Translations under genes and position numbers: made by a program
NCBI GenBank assembly: GCA_002479245.1
Contig: DLMG01000049.1
Span: forward strand, 20,711 to 25,750
Source: Verrucomicrobia subdivision 3 bacterium UBA7542
GTDB lineage: Bacteria > Verrucomicrobiota > Verrucomicrobiia > Limisphaerales > UBA11358
Length of the DNA stretch: 5,040 bases
Reading direction: 5' to 3'
In this document: in pieces, positions 1 to 4,635 of the stretch
Position numbering within the stretch: the stretch's first letter is position 1
Layout: every line of letters starts with the position of its first letter
Notes under the pieces: model-generated
The model's input: only the letters and a program-made list of their open reading frames with translations
Database searches by the model: none
Told to the model about the DNA's origin: nothing

Positions 1-1
1 C

Positions 2-976
2 AACGTCCAGCCGCACTCCGGCAGCCAGGCGAACATGGCGGTTTACTTCGCCGTGCTGAGGCCCGGCGACAAAATGCTCACAATGGACTTGAGCCACGGC
101 GGACATTTGACGCATGGCAACAAGGCGAATTTCTCCGGCAAATTTTTTGAAATCGTCCATTACGGCGTGCGCAAGGACGACGAACGGATTGATTACGACC
201 AGCTCGCCGCCATGGCGCGCGAACACAAGCCGAAGATGATCACCGTCGGCGCCAGCGCGTATCCGCGCATCATTGACTTCAAACGCATGGGCGAAATCGC
301 CCGCGAAGTCGGCGCGTATCTGCTTGCCGACATCGCCCACATCGCCGGTCTCGTCGCGGTGGGAATCCATCCGAGTCCAATGGCGCACGCGGATTTTGTG
401 ACGACGACGACGCACAAGACGTTGCGCGGGCCGCGCGGCGGATTGATTTTGTGCCGCGAGAAAAACGCGAAGGAAATTGACTCCACCGTTTTCCCCGGCA
501 TCCAGGGCGGACCGCTGGAACACGTCATCGCCGCCAAGGCCGTCTGCTTCCAGGAAGCATTGCAACCGTCGTTCAAGGCGTATCAGGAACAAATCGTGAA
601 AAATGCCGCGGCTTTGGCTGACGGCATGAAACGCAACGGCTACCGGCTGGTCAGCGGCGGCACGGACAACCATTTGATGCTCGTGGACGTGGGCGCGAAG
701 AACGTGACCGGCAAGGACTGCCAGATTGCACTCGACGAAGCCGGCATCACCGTCAACAAAAACACCATCCCGTTCGAAACCCGCTCGCCGTTCCAGGCCA
801 GCGGCATCCGGCTCGGCACGCCGGCGGTAACGACGCGCGGGATGAAGGAAGCGGAAATGGCGGCCATCGCGGACATGATTTCCGAGGTGCTGCTGGACAT
901 CAAAAATGTGGACGCCGCGCACAAGGTGCGTGAACGCGTGCGCGAGTTGACGGCGAGATTTCCGCTGCCGTATTGA
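2..976 (+). CDS. glyA: Serine hydroxymethyltransferase, 5'-truncated by the window edge
   Basis: This PLP-dependent cytosolic enzyme interconverts serine and glycine while charging tetrahydrofolate with a one-carbon unit. The frame is open from base 2 and gives 324 residues. It begins in the family signature [11 protein letters not shown], so the ATG at 35 is an internal Met and not the start. About 95 N-terminal residues are missing compared with the roughly 417-residue E. coli enzyme. Visible hallmarks are ADIAHIAGL (the Asp expected to contact the PLP ring nitrogen, codon 329-331) and [14 protein letters not shown], whose Lys (codon 416-418) should form the Schiff base with PLP. Further on are FPGIQGGP and the C-terminal [13 protein letters not shown]. 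The protein ends [17 protein letters not shown]. Nothing looks broken. The oddity is that this 3' end recurs four times downstream (see the repeat entries). Family assignment is near certain. Confidence 0.97.
   Translation, partial: NVQPHSGSQANMAVYFAVLRPGDKMLTMDLSHGGHLTHGNKANFSGKFFEIVHYGVRKDDERIDYDQLAAMAREHKPKMITVGASAYPRIIDFKRMGEIAREVGAYLLADIAHIAGLVAVGIHPSPMAHADFVTTTTHKTLRGPRGGLILCREKNAKEIDSTVFPGIQGGPLEHVIAAKAVCFQEALQPSFKAYQEQIVKNAAALADGMKRNGYRLVSGGTDNHLMLVDVGAKNVTGKDCQIALDEAGITVNKNTIPFETRSPFQASGIRLGTPAVTTRGMKEAEMAAIADMISEVLLDIKNVDAAHKVRERVRELTARFPLPY
911..976 (+). repeat. glyA-tail repeat, copy 0 (functional end of glyA)
   Basis: These are the last 21 codons plus stop of glyA, and the reference copy for the five-member repeat. 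It encodes a DAAHK stretch, then [16 protein letters not shown] and stop. Bases 949-976 are identical, over 28 nt, to 1684-1711. A longer and more diverged match lies at 4438-4503, and shorter degenerate matches end at 1936 and 3669. All copies are in the same orientation. Confidence 0.9.
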
Positions 977-998
977 CGCTTGACGTGCCGGTCATTTT

Positions 999-1013
999 GT
1001 GGGATTATCCCAC
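999..1013. promoter_or_regulatory. Perfect palindrome, candidate toxin-antitoxin operator
   Basis: GTGGGAT-T-ATCCCAC is a perfect inverted repeat with 7-bp arms and a 1-bp centre. It ends one base before the chosen antitoxin ATG at 1015. Its left arm supplies the only purine-rich ribosome-binding candidate (GTGGGA), so a bound protein or an RNA hairpin would also mask translation initiation. Antitoxins of the AbrB/MazE/VapB type commonly autorepress by binding palindromes at their own promoter. That this one is the operator is inferred from position and symmetry. Confidence 0.55.
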
Positions 1014-1014
1014 C

Positions 1015-1242
1015 ATGACGATTACCGCCGACAGCAAGAAACGGGTGGTTATCCCGTGGGTCAAGCCGGGGGACGTGTTCGCGTGCGAACAACAGGACGA
1101 AAATCATTTTTCCCTCGCACGATTAAATCCGCCGCCACCGCGCAAGAAAAAGACGAAGGCCGAAATTCGCCATGCGATTCTGCACAGCAGGATGAAGCCG
1201 ACGATGTCCTGGGATGAATTGCGCAAGCTGACGCGGGAATGA
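1015..1242 (+). CDS. AbrB/MazE-type (VapB-like) antitoxin
   Basis: The predicted product is a 75-residue antitoxin that would neutralise the PIN-domain toxin encoded immediately downstream and probably repress the operon. Residues 1-37 (MTITADSKKRVVIP, then KPGDVF and FSLARL) have the beta-strand pattern of a swapped-hairpin SpoVT/AbrB DNA-binding domain. A proline and basic linker follows (PPPPRKKKTK, about 39-48). The C-terminal part with MSWDELRKLTRE looks like a short helix of the sort that wraps around a toxin. The frame stays open to a TTG at 973 overlapping the glyA stop, but ATG 1015 is preferred because it begins the domain directly and follows GTGGGA. The stop codon overlaps the toxin start as ATGA, implying translational coupling. 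It lies 38 nt after glyA, so some readthrough from glyA is possible. The AbrB assignment rests on pattern and on the PIN partner. Confidence 0.75.
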   Translation: MTITADSKKRVVIPWVKPGDVFACEQQDENHFSLARLNPPPPRKKKTKAEIRHAILHSRMKPTMSWDELRKLTRE

Positions 1243-1661
1243 TCTTGTTCGACACCAGTGTGATTCTGGATGCTTTGGACAAGAATTCAGAGCATTTCGA
1301 TTGGGCGTCCAAATTGATTATTGATGCGGCTGCCGAAGATGGCGCGGCGGTGAACGCCGTGACCGTGGCGGAATTATGCGCCGGCGACCGCGATCCTGAA
1401 TCAGTCGAAGCCGACCTGCTCAATTGGGATTTGCACGTGTTGGACATTCCTGCGGCAGCGGCAGCCGTTTGTGGCAAGGCGCACCGTCGCTACGCGATTG
1501 CGCGGCGCGCTTCGGGCGGCGGAGTGGCGCCAAAGATTCCGTTGCCGGATTTTTTCATCGGTGCGCACGCGGAAATCATGAAGTGGAAACTCGCCACTCG
1601 TGATGCCGAAAGAATCGCCAGATATTTTCCAAAAGTTCATCTGCTGACGCCGAAAAAATAA
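1239..1661 (+). CDS. PIN-domain ribonuclease toxin (VapC-like)
   Basis: This 140-residue protein has the length and acidic pattern of PIN-domain toxins, metal-dependent RNases that in characterised VapC members cleave tRNA or rRNA. The N-terminus MILFDTSVILDAL carries the first catalytic Asp (D5). E45 lies in VTVAELCAGD, D104 in LPDFFIGAHAEIMKWKLAT, and D122 in TRDAERIARYFPKV. Together these four form the usual acidic pocket, so the enzyme appears intact. The Ala-rich stretch at 71-77 and the Gly cluster at 93-95 are less typical. It begins inside the stop codon of the antitoxin (ATGA, 1239-1242) and has no clear ribosome-binding site of its own, consistent with coupled translation. The gene ends nine bases before the glyA-tail copy at 1670-1711, so the pair is bracketed by glyA tails. 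The RNA target cannot be read from the sequence. Confidence 0.88.
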   Translation: MILFDTSVILDALDKNSEHFDWASKLIIDAAAEDGAAVNAVTVAELCAGDRDPESVEADLLNWDLHVLDIPAAAAAVCGKAHRRYAIARRASGGGVAPKIPLPDFFIGAHAEIMKWKLATRDAERIARYFPKVHLLTPKK

Positions 1662-1669
1662 TTCAAGAG

Positions 1670-1711
1670 CGCGGGTGCGAACGGACGGCGAGATTTCCGC
1701 TGCCGTATTGA
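1670..1711 (+). repeat. glyA-tail repeat, copy 1
   Basis: Bases 1684-1711 are identical to 949-976 at the end of glyA (28 nt including the TGA). The bases just upstream match the corresponding glyA segment more loosely (13 of 18). Read in the glyA frame it gives [17 protein letters not shown] against [17 protein letters not shown] in GlyA. It has no start codon or gene of its own and lies just after the PIN toxin gene. It is the youngest-looking copy, judging by its identity to the functional glyA end. Confidence 0.88.
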
Positions 1712-1729
1712 AATTACGCAATGCAGATT

Positions 1730-1888
1730 GTTTTCAGCGCCATCGGCGCGAAATCTTTGTAGCTGAAAAAACAAAAGGAAATCAAGCTCCGTGGGAGCGA
1801 CATCATTCGGGAATATGCCGCTCCTACGGAGCTTGTGAATTTTTGCCATACGTTTCTACAAAGATACCGCATCTACGGCGCTGAAAGC
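1730..1888. repeat. Long imperfect palindrome, possible MITE/REP-like element or structured RNA
   Basis: Two nested pairs of inverted arms are visible. The outer arms 1730-1762 and 1856-1888 match at 26 of 33 positions, with unbroken runs TTTCAGCGCC and ATCTTTGTAG at the two ends. The inner arms 1783-1799 and 1819-1835 pair over 17 bp with a single G-U, around a 19-nt loop. The intervening sequences also share a CAAAA block beside the inner arms. No convincing gene lies here. Palindromes with the core GCTCCGTAGGAGCG recur, as far as I recall, as dispersed repeats in verrucomicrobial genomes. The element fills nearly all of the space between glyA-tail copies 1 and 2. It also lies just beyond the 3' end of the reverse-strand sigma gene, so it could act as a transcript-end structure for it. 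Confidence 0.75.
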
Positions 1889-1897
1889 TCAAAATGC

Positions 1898-1936
1898 GGG
1901 CGCGAATTGACGGCGAAATTATCGCTTGCCTATTGG
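1898..1936 (+). repeat. glyA-tail repeat, copy 2 (degenerate, stop lost)
   Basis: Read in the glyA frame, bases 1901-1936 give RELTAKLSLAYW against [15 protein letters not shown], so the final TGA has become TGG. At base level the block around GAATTGACGGCGAAATT is nearly the same as in glyA, with drift at the end. The stop codon of the reverse-strand sigma-factor gene (1930-1932) lies inside this repeat. This suggests the junction between the glyA tail and the inserted gene is here. Confidence 0.75.
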
Positions 1937-3549
1937 TTTGAATCAAGCTTTTGGGCAGGAACAAGTCTTACGCCCAGTTGAGGCGGCATAAACGCATTGA
2001 AAATCTCTTCAGAACTTAGATTTTGGAATTTCGGGTCATTGGCCACATATCCTGGAACTGTTTTCAATCGGGAATCAAAATCCAAAATACCGGTAAAACC
2101 AGACATGAATTTTTCACGTTCTGCATCGGAAAGTAAACCCTCAATTTTCTCCGTGGTTTTTTGATTCACATCATTCCATTGCTGGCGGATTTTGTTTATG
2201 TCCAAGTTTAGATTATAGCGTTGAAGATCGTCATCCGACATTCTTGCCCACCTCAGTCCCTGTGCGTGTTCCTGCTCTCTGGCACCTTCCAACAACCGGC
2301 GAATCTGCCACACAGTATCTTTGTTTGTAATATTCAGCATGTCGGCAAGATACTGTGATTGAAAGTAAGCGAAGCTGTCCGGTTCTGAAAACCGCTTTTC
2401 GAGATAAGGCCACGCTTTCGCCAAGTTAAGTTCTTCGGCAGGTGTTAGTTGACCCGTTATTAGTTTTTGAACCAATCGGGCGTAAGCCTTGGCCGTTTCA
2501 GGAACCCCGGAACTTTCCACCGGCGGCATTTGTTCAGGCAAAAGCCCATATCGGTTTGATGTTCTGGCGACCTGGTTGGAAAATGCTTTTGCTGTTTGCT
2601 TAAGTTGTCCAACATCACCGCGCAATTTCAGCAATTCATTCAATTGATCATCCGAGAGCGATTTGGAATCGCCCACTGTTGCGAGACGCTTGGAGAGACT
2701 TTCGTTGTCGGTTTTCAGTTGCGTCATTTGCTGCCGCAAGGATTGATTTTCCTCGCGCAGTTTGATTTGAGCTTGGTATTGTACCACCAAAGCGGTTGTC
2801 GCGCCAGCCACGACGAGCGCGGTGACGCCGAGTTTTAATTGGGTCGCAGTCATAAATTTTAAAAGGGTGAATGTGGTTCCCGTTCCTGCGCCAGCAAGCG
2901 AAGTACTGGCAAGTGTCGCCGCCAGACCAGTAGGCGCGATTTGCACCGCGTTCGCCGAGATTACGGACGTCAGCGCGGTGGTGGTGGCGACGCCGCGTTG
3001 TAGAAAGGCCGCCCGGAGCTTTTCCAGCGCGCGGTCCACCCGCATCCGCGCAGCGTTTTCATTGAGGCCGAGCTTTCCGCCGATTTCGGCGAACGGCCGG
3101 TTTTCAAAATAGCGCAGCAGGATGGCTTCGCGGTCGGCTTCCTTGAGTTCGTGCATGACTTCATCGAGCGCGGGATGGATTTTCTCCCAATCCGGCGCGC
3201 ACGGAGTGACGCGCCCTACCTCCGGCGCGGTTTCATGGATGGATTCGCGCATAAATTGTTCCTCGCGGTTGCGGCGGCGGTTCTCCGTCCGTACGATTTT
3301 TGCGGCGGCAAAGTGCGCACTGGTGTAAAGCCAGCCAGTCAGCACTTCGCGGCGCGCGAGCGAACCGGCCTTGCGCGCGAGGTCGGTAAAAACGGTTTGC
3401 GCCACGTCCTGCGCCAGGTGCGCATCGCCGTTGACCTGCCGCAGCGCTGCGGAATGGACCAGGTTGATGTGCCTTTGCACCAACTCGGCAAAGGCCTCTT
3501 CGGATTTGGTCCCGGCGTAGCGACGGAGCAGTTCGCAATCTGGCGTCAT
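1930..3549 (-). CDS. Membrane-anchored ECF-like sigma-70-family protein with long C-terminal extension
   Basis: The 539-residue product joins a sigma factor to a membrane anchor. Residues about 15-95 form sigma region 2 (EEAFAELVQRHINLVHSAALR, DAHLAQDVAQTVFTDLARK, LTGWLYTSAHFAAAKIVR). Residues about 125-185 form region 4 (HELKEADREAILLRYFEN, FAEIGGKLGLNENAARMRVD). After an Ala/Thr-rich linker comes a probable transmembrane helix (about 239-257), a coiled coil with repeated Leu and Gln (about 259-318), and an unrecognised helical domain to the end. Such a layout could let the extracytoplasmic part control promoter recognition, but that is inferred. The start at 3549 is chosen because AAGGTG precedes it by a few bases and the sigma homology begins there. 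The frame runs on to 3702 only because antisense glyA-tail sequence is open. Region 2 and region 4 are separated by an unusual 10-codon insert (residues 110-119). The 5' half is GC-rich and the 3' half clearly AT-richer, suggesting a mosaic gene. Confidence 0.88.
   Translation of the reverse strand: MTPDCELLRRYAGTKSEEAFAELVQRHINLVHSAALRQVNGDAHLAQDVAQTVFTDLARKAGSLARREVLTGWLYTSAHFAAAKIVRTENRRRNREEQFMRESIHETAPEVGRVTPCAPDWEKIHPALDEVMHELKEADREAILLRYFENRPFAEIGGKLGLNENAARMRVDRALEKLRAAFLQRGVATTTALTSVISANAVQIAPTGLAATLASTSLAGAGTGTTFTLLKFMTATQLKLGVTALVVAGATTALVVQYQAQIKLREENQSLRQQMTQLKTDNESLSKRLATVGDSKSLSDDQLNELLKLRGDVGQLKQTAKAFSNQVARTSNRYGLLPEQMPPVESSGVPETAKAYARLVQKLITGQLTPAEELNLAKAWPYLEKRFSEPDSFAYFQSQYLADMLNITNKDTVWQIRRLLEGAREQEHAQGLRWARMSDDDLQRYNLNLDINKIRQQWNDVNQKTTEKIEGLLSDAEREKFMSGFTGILDFDSRLKTVPGYVANDPKFQNLSSEEIFNAFMPPQLGVRLVPAQKLDSNQ
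2621..2780. repeat. Direct repeat, anchor/coiled-coil module copy A
   Basis: This 160-nt segment of the sigma gene encodes the start of the coiled coil (QIKLREENQSLRQQ to LNELLKLRG). It aligns without gaps to 4147-4306 in the neighbouring reverse-strand gene. Shared stretches include AGCAATTCATT, GATTTGGAATCGCC and TGCCGCAAGGATT. The two copies are clearly diverged, so the duplication is not recent or was followed by independent drift. Confidence 0.85.
3191..3229. repeat. 30-bp in-frame insert with 9-bp direct repeats and internal hairpin
   Basis: The 9-mer TCCGGCGCG occurs at 3191-3199 and again at 3221-3229, exactly 30 bp apart. Between them and overlapping the first copy is an inverted repeat, GGCGCG (3194-3199) and CGCGCC (3210-3215), with a 10-nt loop. 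On the coding (minus) strand the extra 10 codons read EVGRVTPCAP. Deleting one 30-bp period rejoins the protein as HETAPDWEKIHP, which reads naturally between sigma regions 2 and 4. The structure looks like a small mobile or expanding palindrome tolerated in a linker. The 9-bp repeats could be a target-site duplication or part of the element. Confidence 0.7.
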
Positions 3550-3577
3550 GTTCACCTTATAGCACCCGCCCCAATGG

Positions 3578-3596
3578 AAATCGCACAAGAAAAATC
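3578..3596 (-). promoter_or_regulatory. Conserved 5' leader block of the sigma gene
   Basis: These 19 bases are identical to 4405-4423 upstream of the other reverse-strand gene. On the minus strand the block reads GATTTTTCTTGTGCGATTT. In both cases exactly 28 nt separate it from the chosen ATG. It is likely part of a shared promoter or 5' untranslated region, because the sequence between block and ATG is less conserved. I cannot assign -35 or -10 boxes with confidence. Confidence 0.55.
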
Positions 3597-3618
3597 TGAA
3601 TAACCGGTTTCCAAGACG

Positions 3619-3634
3619 ACACTTCGGCAAGTGT
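3619..3634. other. Small stem-loop upstream of the sigma gene leader
   Basis: ACACTT and AAGTGT form a 6-bp perfect stem around a CGGC tetraloop. It sits between the conserved leader block and the third glyA-tail copy and overlaps the upstream edge of that tail. There is no T-run on either side, so it is not a standard terminator. Its role is unknown. Confidence 0.5.
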
Positions 3635-3669
3635 GGTGCTTGGCGGCGAAATTTCCCCTGCTTTATTGA
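3631..3669 (+). repeat. glyA-tail repeat, copy 3 (degenerate)
   Basis: In the glyA frame bases 3631-3669 read VWCLAAKFPLLY-stop against [16 protein letters not shown] in GlyA. The last 25 bases match the glyA end at 21 positions, and the TGA is kept. There is no linked coding sequence upstream, so it is a remnant. The TAA stop of the next reverse-strand gene (3663-3665) falls inside it, just as the sigma gene stop falls inside copy 2. Confidence 0.78.
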
Positions 3670-4376
3670 TTTGGCGACGAGACAATGTGTTGTTGCTCCC
3701 AAGCAGTAAAGTTGCCATCCGATAGAATTATCGGTTCTGAATGACCGTCAGCAAATCCATAAACTTTTCCCCATTTGCCATCATAAGTCGGCCAAGCCAG
3801 GTATTCCCGAATTAAAATTGTTGATCCCAAGTTCGTTCCCAACGTGTTCCAATTGAGCAGCCCTTGATAGACAATCTCAAAGTCATTGGTTCCTGTTAGA
3901 CCCGGGGCATTGTTGTATTTATCTCTAATTTGATCCCAATTTGTGGGGAACTGGCCATTGTGACTGGTGGCGTAATCCATAAATGCCGAAAGGTAAATAT
4001 GTGCATCGCCTGCTTTAGCTCTAGCCGTCTGTTTTTGCTGTTCAAGCAAATCAGCAGGCTGATTTGCCTGATCCACATGAACCGTAGTTTGTGCTTGGAT
4101 TTTTGGCGCTGTCGCCAACTGATTTTTCAAAATTCCCACTTCGCCCCGCAATTTTAGCAATTCATTTAACTGCGCACTTGAAAGTGATTTGGAATCGCCA
4201 GTCGCCGCCAGACGATTGGAAAGACTTTCATTGTCGGCTTTCAATTGCGCGAGTTGTTGCCGCAAGGATTCGTTTTCCGCACGCAATTTGATTTGAGCCT
4301 CGTATTGAATCACAATCAGCATCGCCGCGCCGATCGTCAAAATCGCGACAACCAATCCCATTTCGAAGTTTTTCAT
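3663..4376 (-). CDS. Membrane-anchored coiled-coil protein related to the sigma factor's C-terminal half
   Basis: This 237-residue protein of unknown function has a short cytoplasmic N-terminus (MKNFEMG), one probable transmembrane helix (about 7-24) and a coiled coil (about 27-87). The coiled coil is closely similar to that of the adjacent sigma factor: both contain AQIKLR, ESL, DSKSLS and QLNELLKLRG. The sigma regions are absent. The C-terminal part (about 122-237) differs from the sigma factor's. It contains YLSAFMDYATSHNGQFPTNW and WGKVYGFADGHSEPI, which resemble C-terminal segments of pseudopilin-like or DUF1559-type proteins with a late D-G-H motif. That resemblance is by eye only. The start at 4376 is preferred because the transmembrane helix follows directly and the conserved leader lies 28 nt upstream. 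The ribosome-binding site is weak (GGGTAGAG). The gene may be a sigma-family paralogue that lost its head, or a separate user of the same anchor module. Confidence 0.78.
   Translation of the reverse strand: MKNFEMGLVVAILTIGAAMLIVIQYEAQIKLRAENESLRQQLAQLKADNESLSNRLAATGDSKSLSSAQLNELLKLRGEVGILKNQLATAPKIQAQTTVHVDQANQPADLLEQQKQTARAKAGDAHIYLSAFMDYATSHNGQFPTNWDQIRDKYNNAPGLTGTNDFEIVYQGLLNWNTLGTNLGSTILIREYLAWPTYDGKWGKVYGFADGHSEPIILSDGNFTAWEQQHIVSSPNQ
4147..4306. repeat. Direct repeat, anchor/coiled-coil module copy B
   Basis: This is the partner of 2621-2780: equal length, same orientation and gap-free alignment. It encodes the coiled coil of the small anchored protein. Similarity extends more weakly into the transmembrane helix (IQYEAQIK against VQYQAQIK) but stops before the C-terminal domain, so the two genes share a central module with different ends. 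Confidence 0.85.
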
Positions 4377-4404
4377 ATACTCTACCCAGCATCCACCGGA
4401 CCGA

Positions 4405-4423
4405 AAATCGCACAAGAAAAATC
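4405..4423 (-). promoter_or_regulatory. Conserved 5' leader block of the small anchored-protein gene
   Basis: The block is identical over 19 bases to 3578-3596 and lies at the same 28-nt distance from its ATG. Because the two genes share this block as well as their coiled-coil module, they probably descend from one ancestral unit with its own promoter region. A common regulator is possible but not shown. Confidence 0.55.
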
Positions 4424-4437
4424 CGGTTTGGCGGCTT

Positions 4438-4503
4438 GACATGGCGGTCGAGGTGCGCCAACGTGTGCGTGAGTTGACTGCGAAATTTCCCTTGCCGTAT
4501 TGA
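4438..4503 (+). repeat. glyA-tail repeat, copy 4 (outermost, best coding match)
   Basis: In the glyA frame this reads DMAVEVRQRVRELTAKFPLPY-stop, identical to GlyA at 16 of 21 residues. Many base differences from the functional tail are synonymous or conservative (CGC/CGT, ACG/ACT, CCG/CCC, CTG/TTG, AGA/AAA). That pattern suggests it diverged while still encoding the end of a working GlyA. The rest of glyA is absent upstream of it. It is the copy nearest to rho and may mark the original glyA end before insertions. Confidence 0.88.
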
Positions 4504-4635
4504 GGATCCGAAAGCCTTGGTACGCTCCGGTTGGTGGTCATCCCAGTTTGAACTGTTCCGGTCGCAGGGCGTCCAATGCGTGACGGTCGTTCACCTCCGG
4601 CAATTGAAATCCGGTCAAGCCAACCAATTTAATCT
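4504..4635. other. Intergenic region between the last glyA tail and rho
   Basis: This 132-nt region has no supported gene. I see no convincing terminator hairpin with a T-run and no clear ribosome-binding site for rho. A TTGAAA (4604-4609) and TTTAAT (4628-4633) pair has promoter-like hexamers, but its start point would fall at or beyond the rho ATG. The rho promoter and leader are presumably here but cannot be placed. Confidence 0.5.

Noticed and set aside
640..1107. Minus-strand frames of 127 and 155 residues opposite glyA
   Set aside because: They are antisense shadows of a strongly conserved enzyme gene. One also continues across the glyA-antitoxin junction without any domain.
1675..1884. 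69-residue plus-strand and 70-residue minus-strand frames across the palindrome
   Set aside because: They run through glyA-tail remnant and inverted-repeat arms, with no domain or ribosome-binding site.
3151..3603. 150-residue plus-strand open frame opposite the sigma gene
   Set aside because: It is a shadow of the GC-rich sigma-domain coding sequence with no recognisable domain or ribosome-binding site.
3550..3702. Extension of the sigma gene to an ATG at 3702 (51 more residues)
   Set aside because: The extra part is antisense glyA-tail sequence and leader. The sigma homology and a good ribosome-binding site point to 3549.
911..4503. CRISPR or tandem-repeat interpretation of the five glyA tails
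   Set aside because: Spacing is irregular (225 to 1733 nt), copies are diverged, intervals contain genes, and each repeat is a coding fragment of glyA.
976..4503. Classical integron with attC sites
   Set aside because: The repeats lack the inverted core-site structure of attC, genes face both directions, and no integrase is visible.
4377..4541. Extension of the small anchored-protein gene to an ATG at 4541
   Set aside because: It would run through the whole antisense of tail copy 4. The membrane helix begins naturally at 4376.
4604..4633. Promoter TTGAAA / TTTAAT with an 18-nt spacer before rho
   Set aside because: Transcription would start at or beyond the ATG at 4636, so it cannot give a normal rho message.
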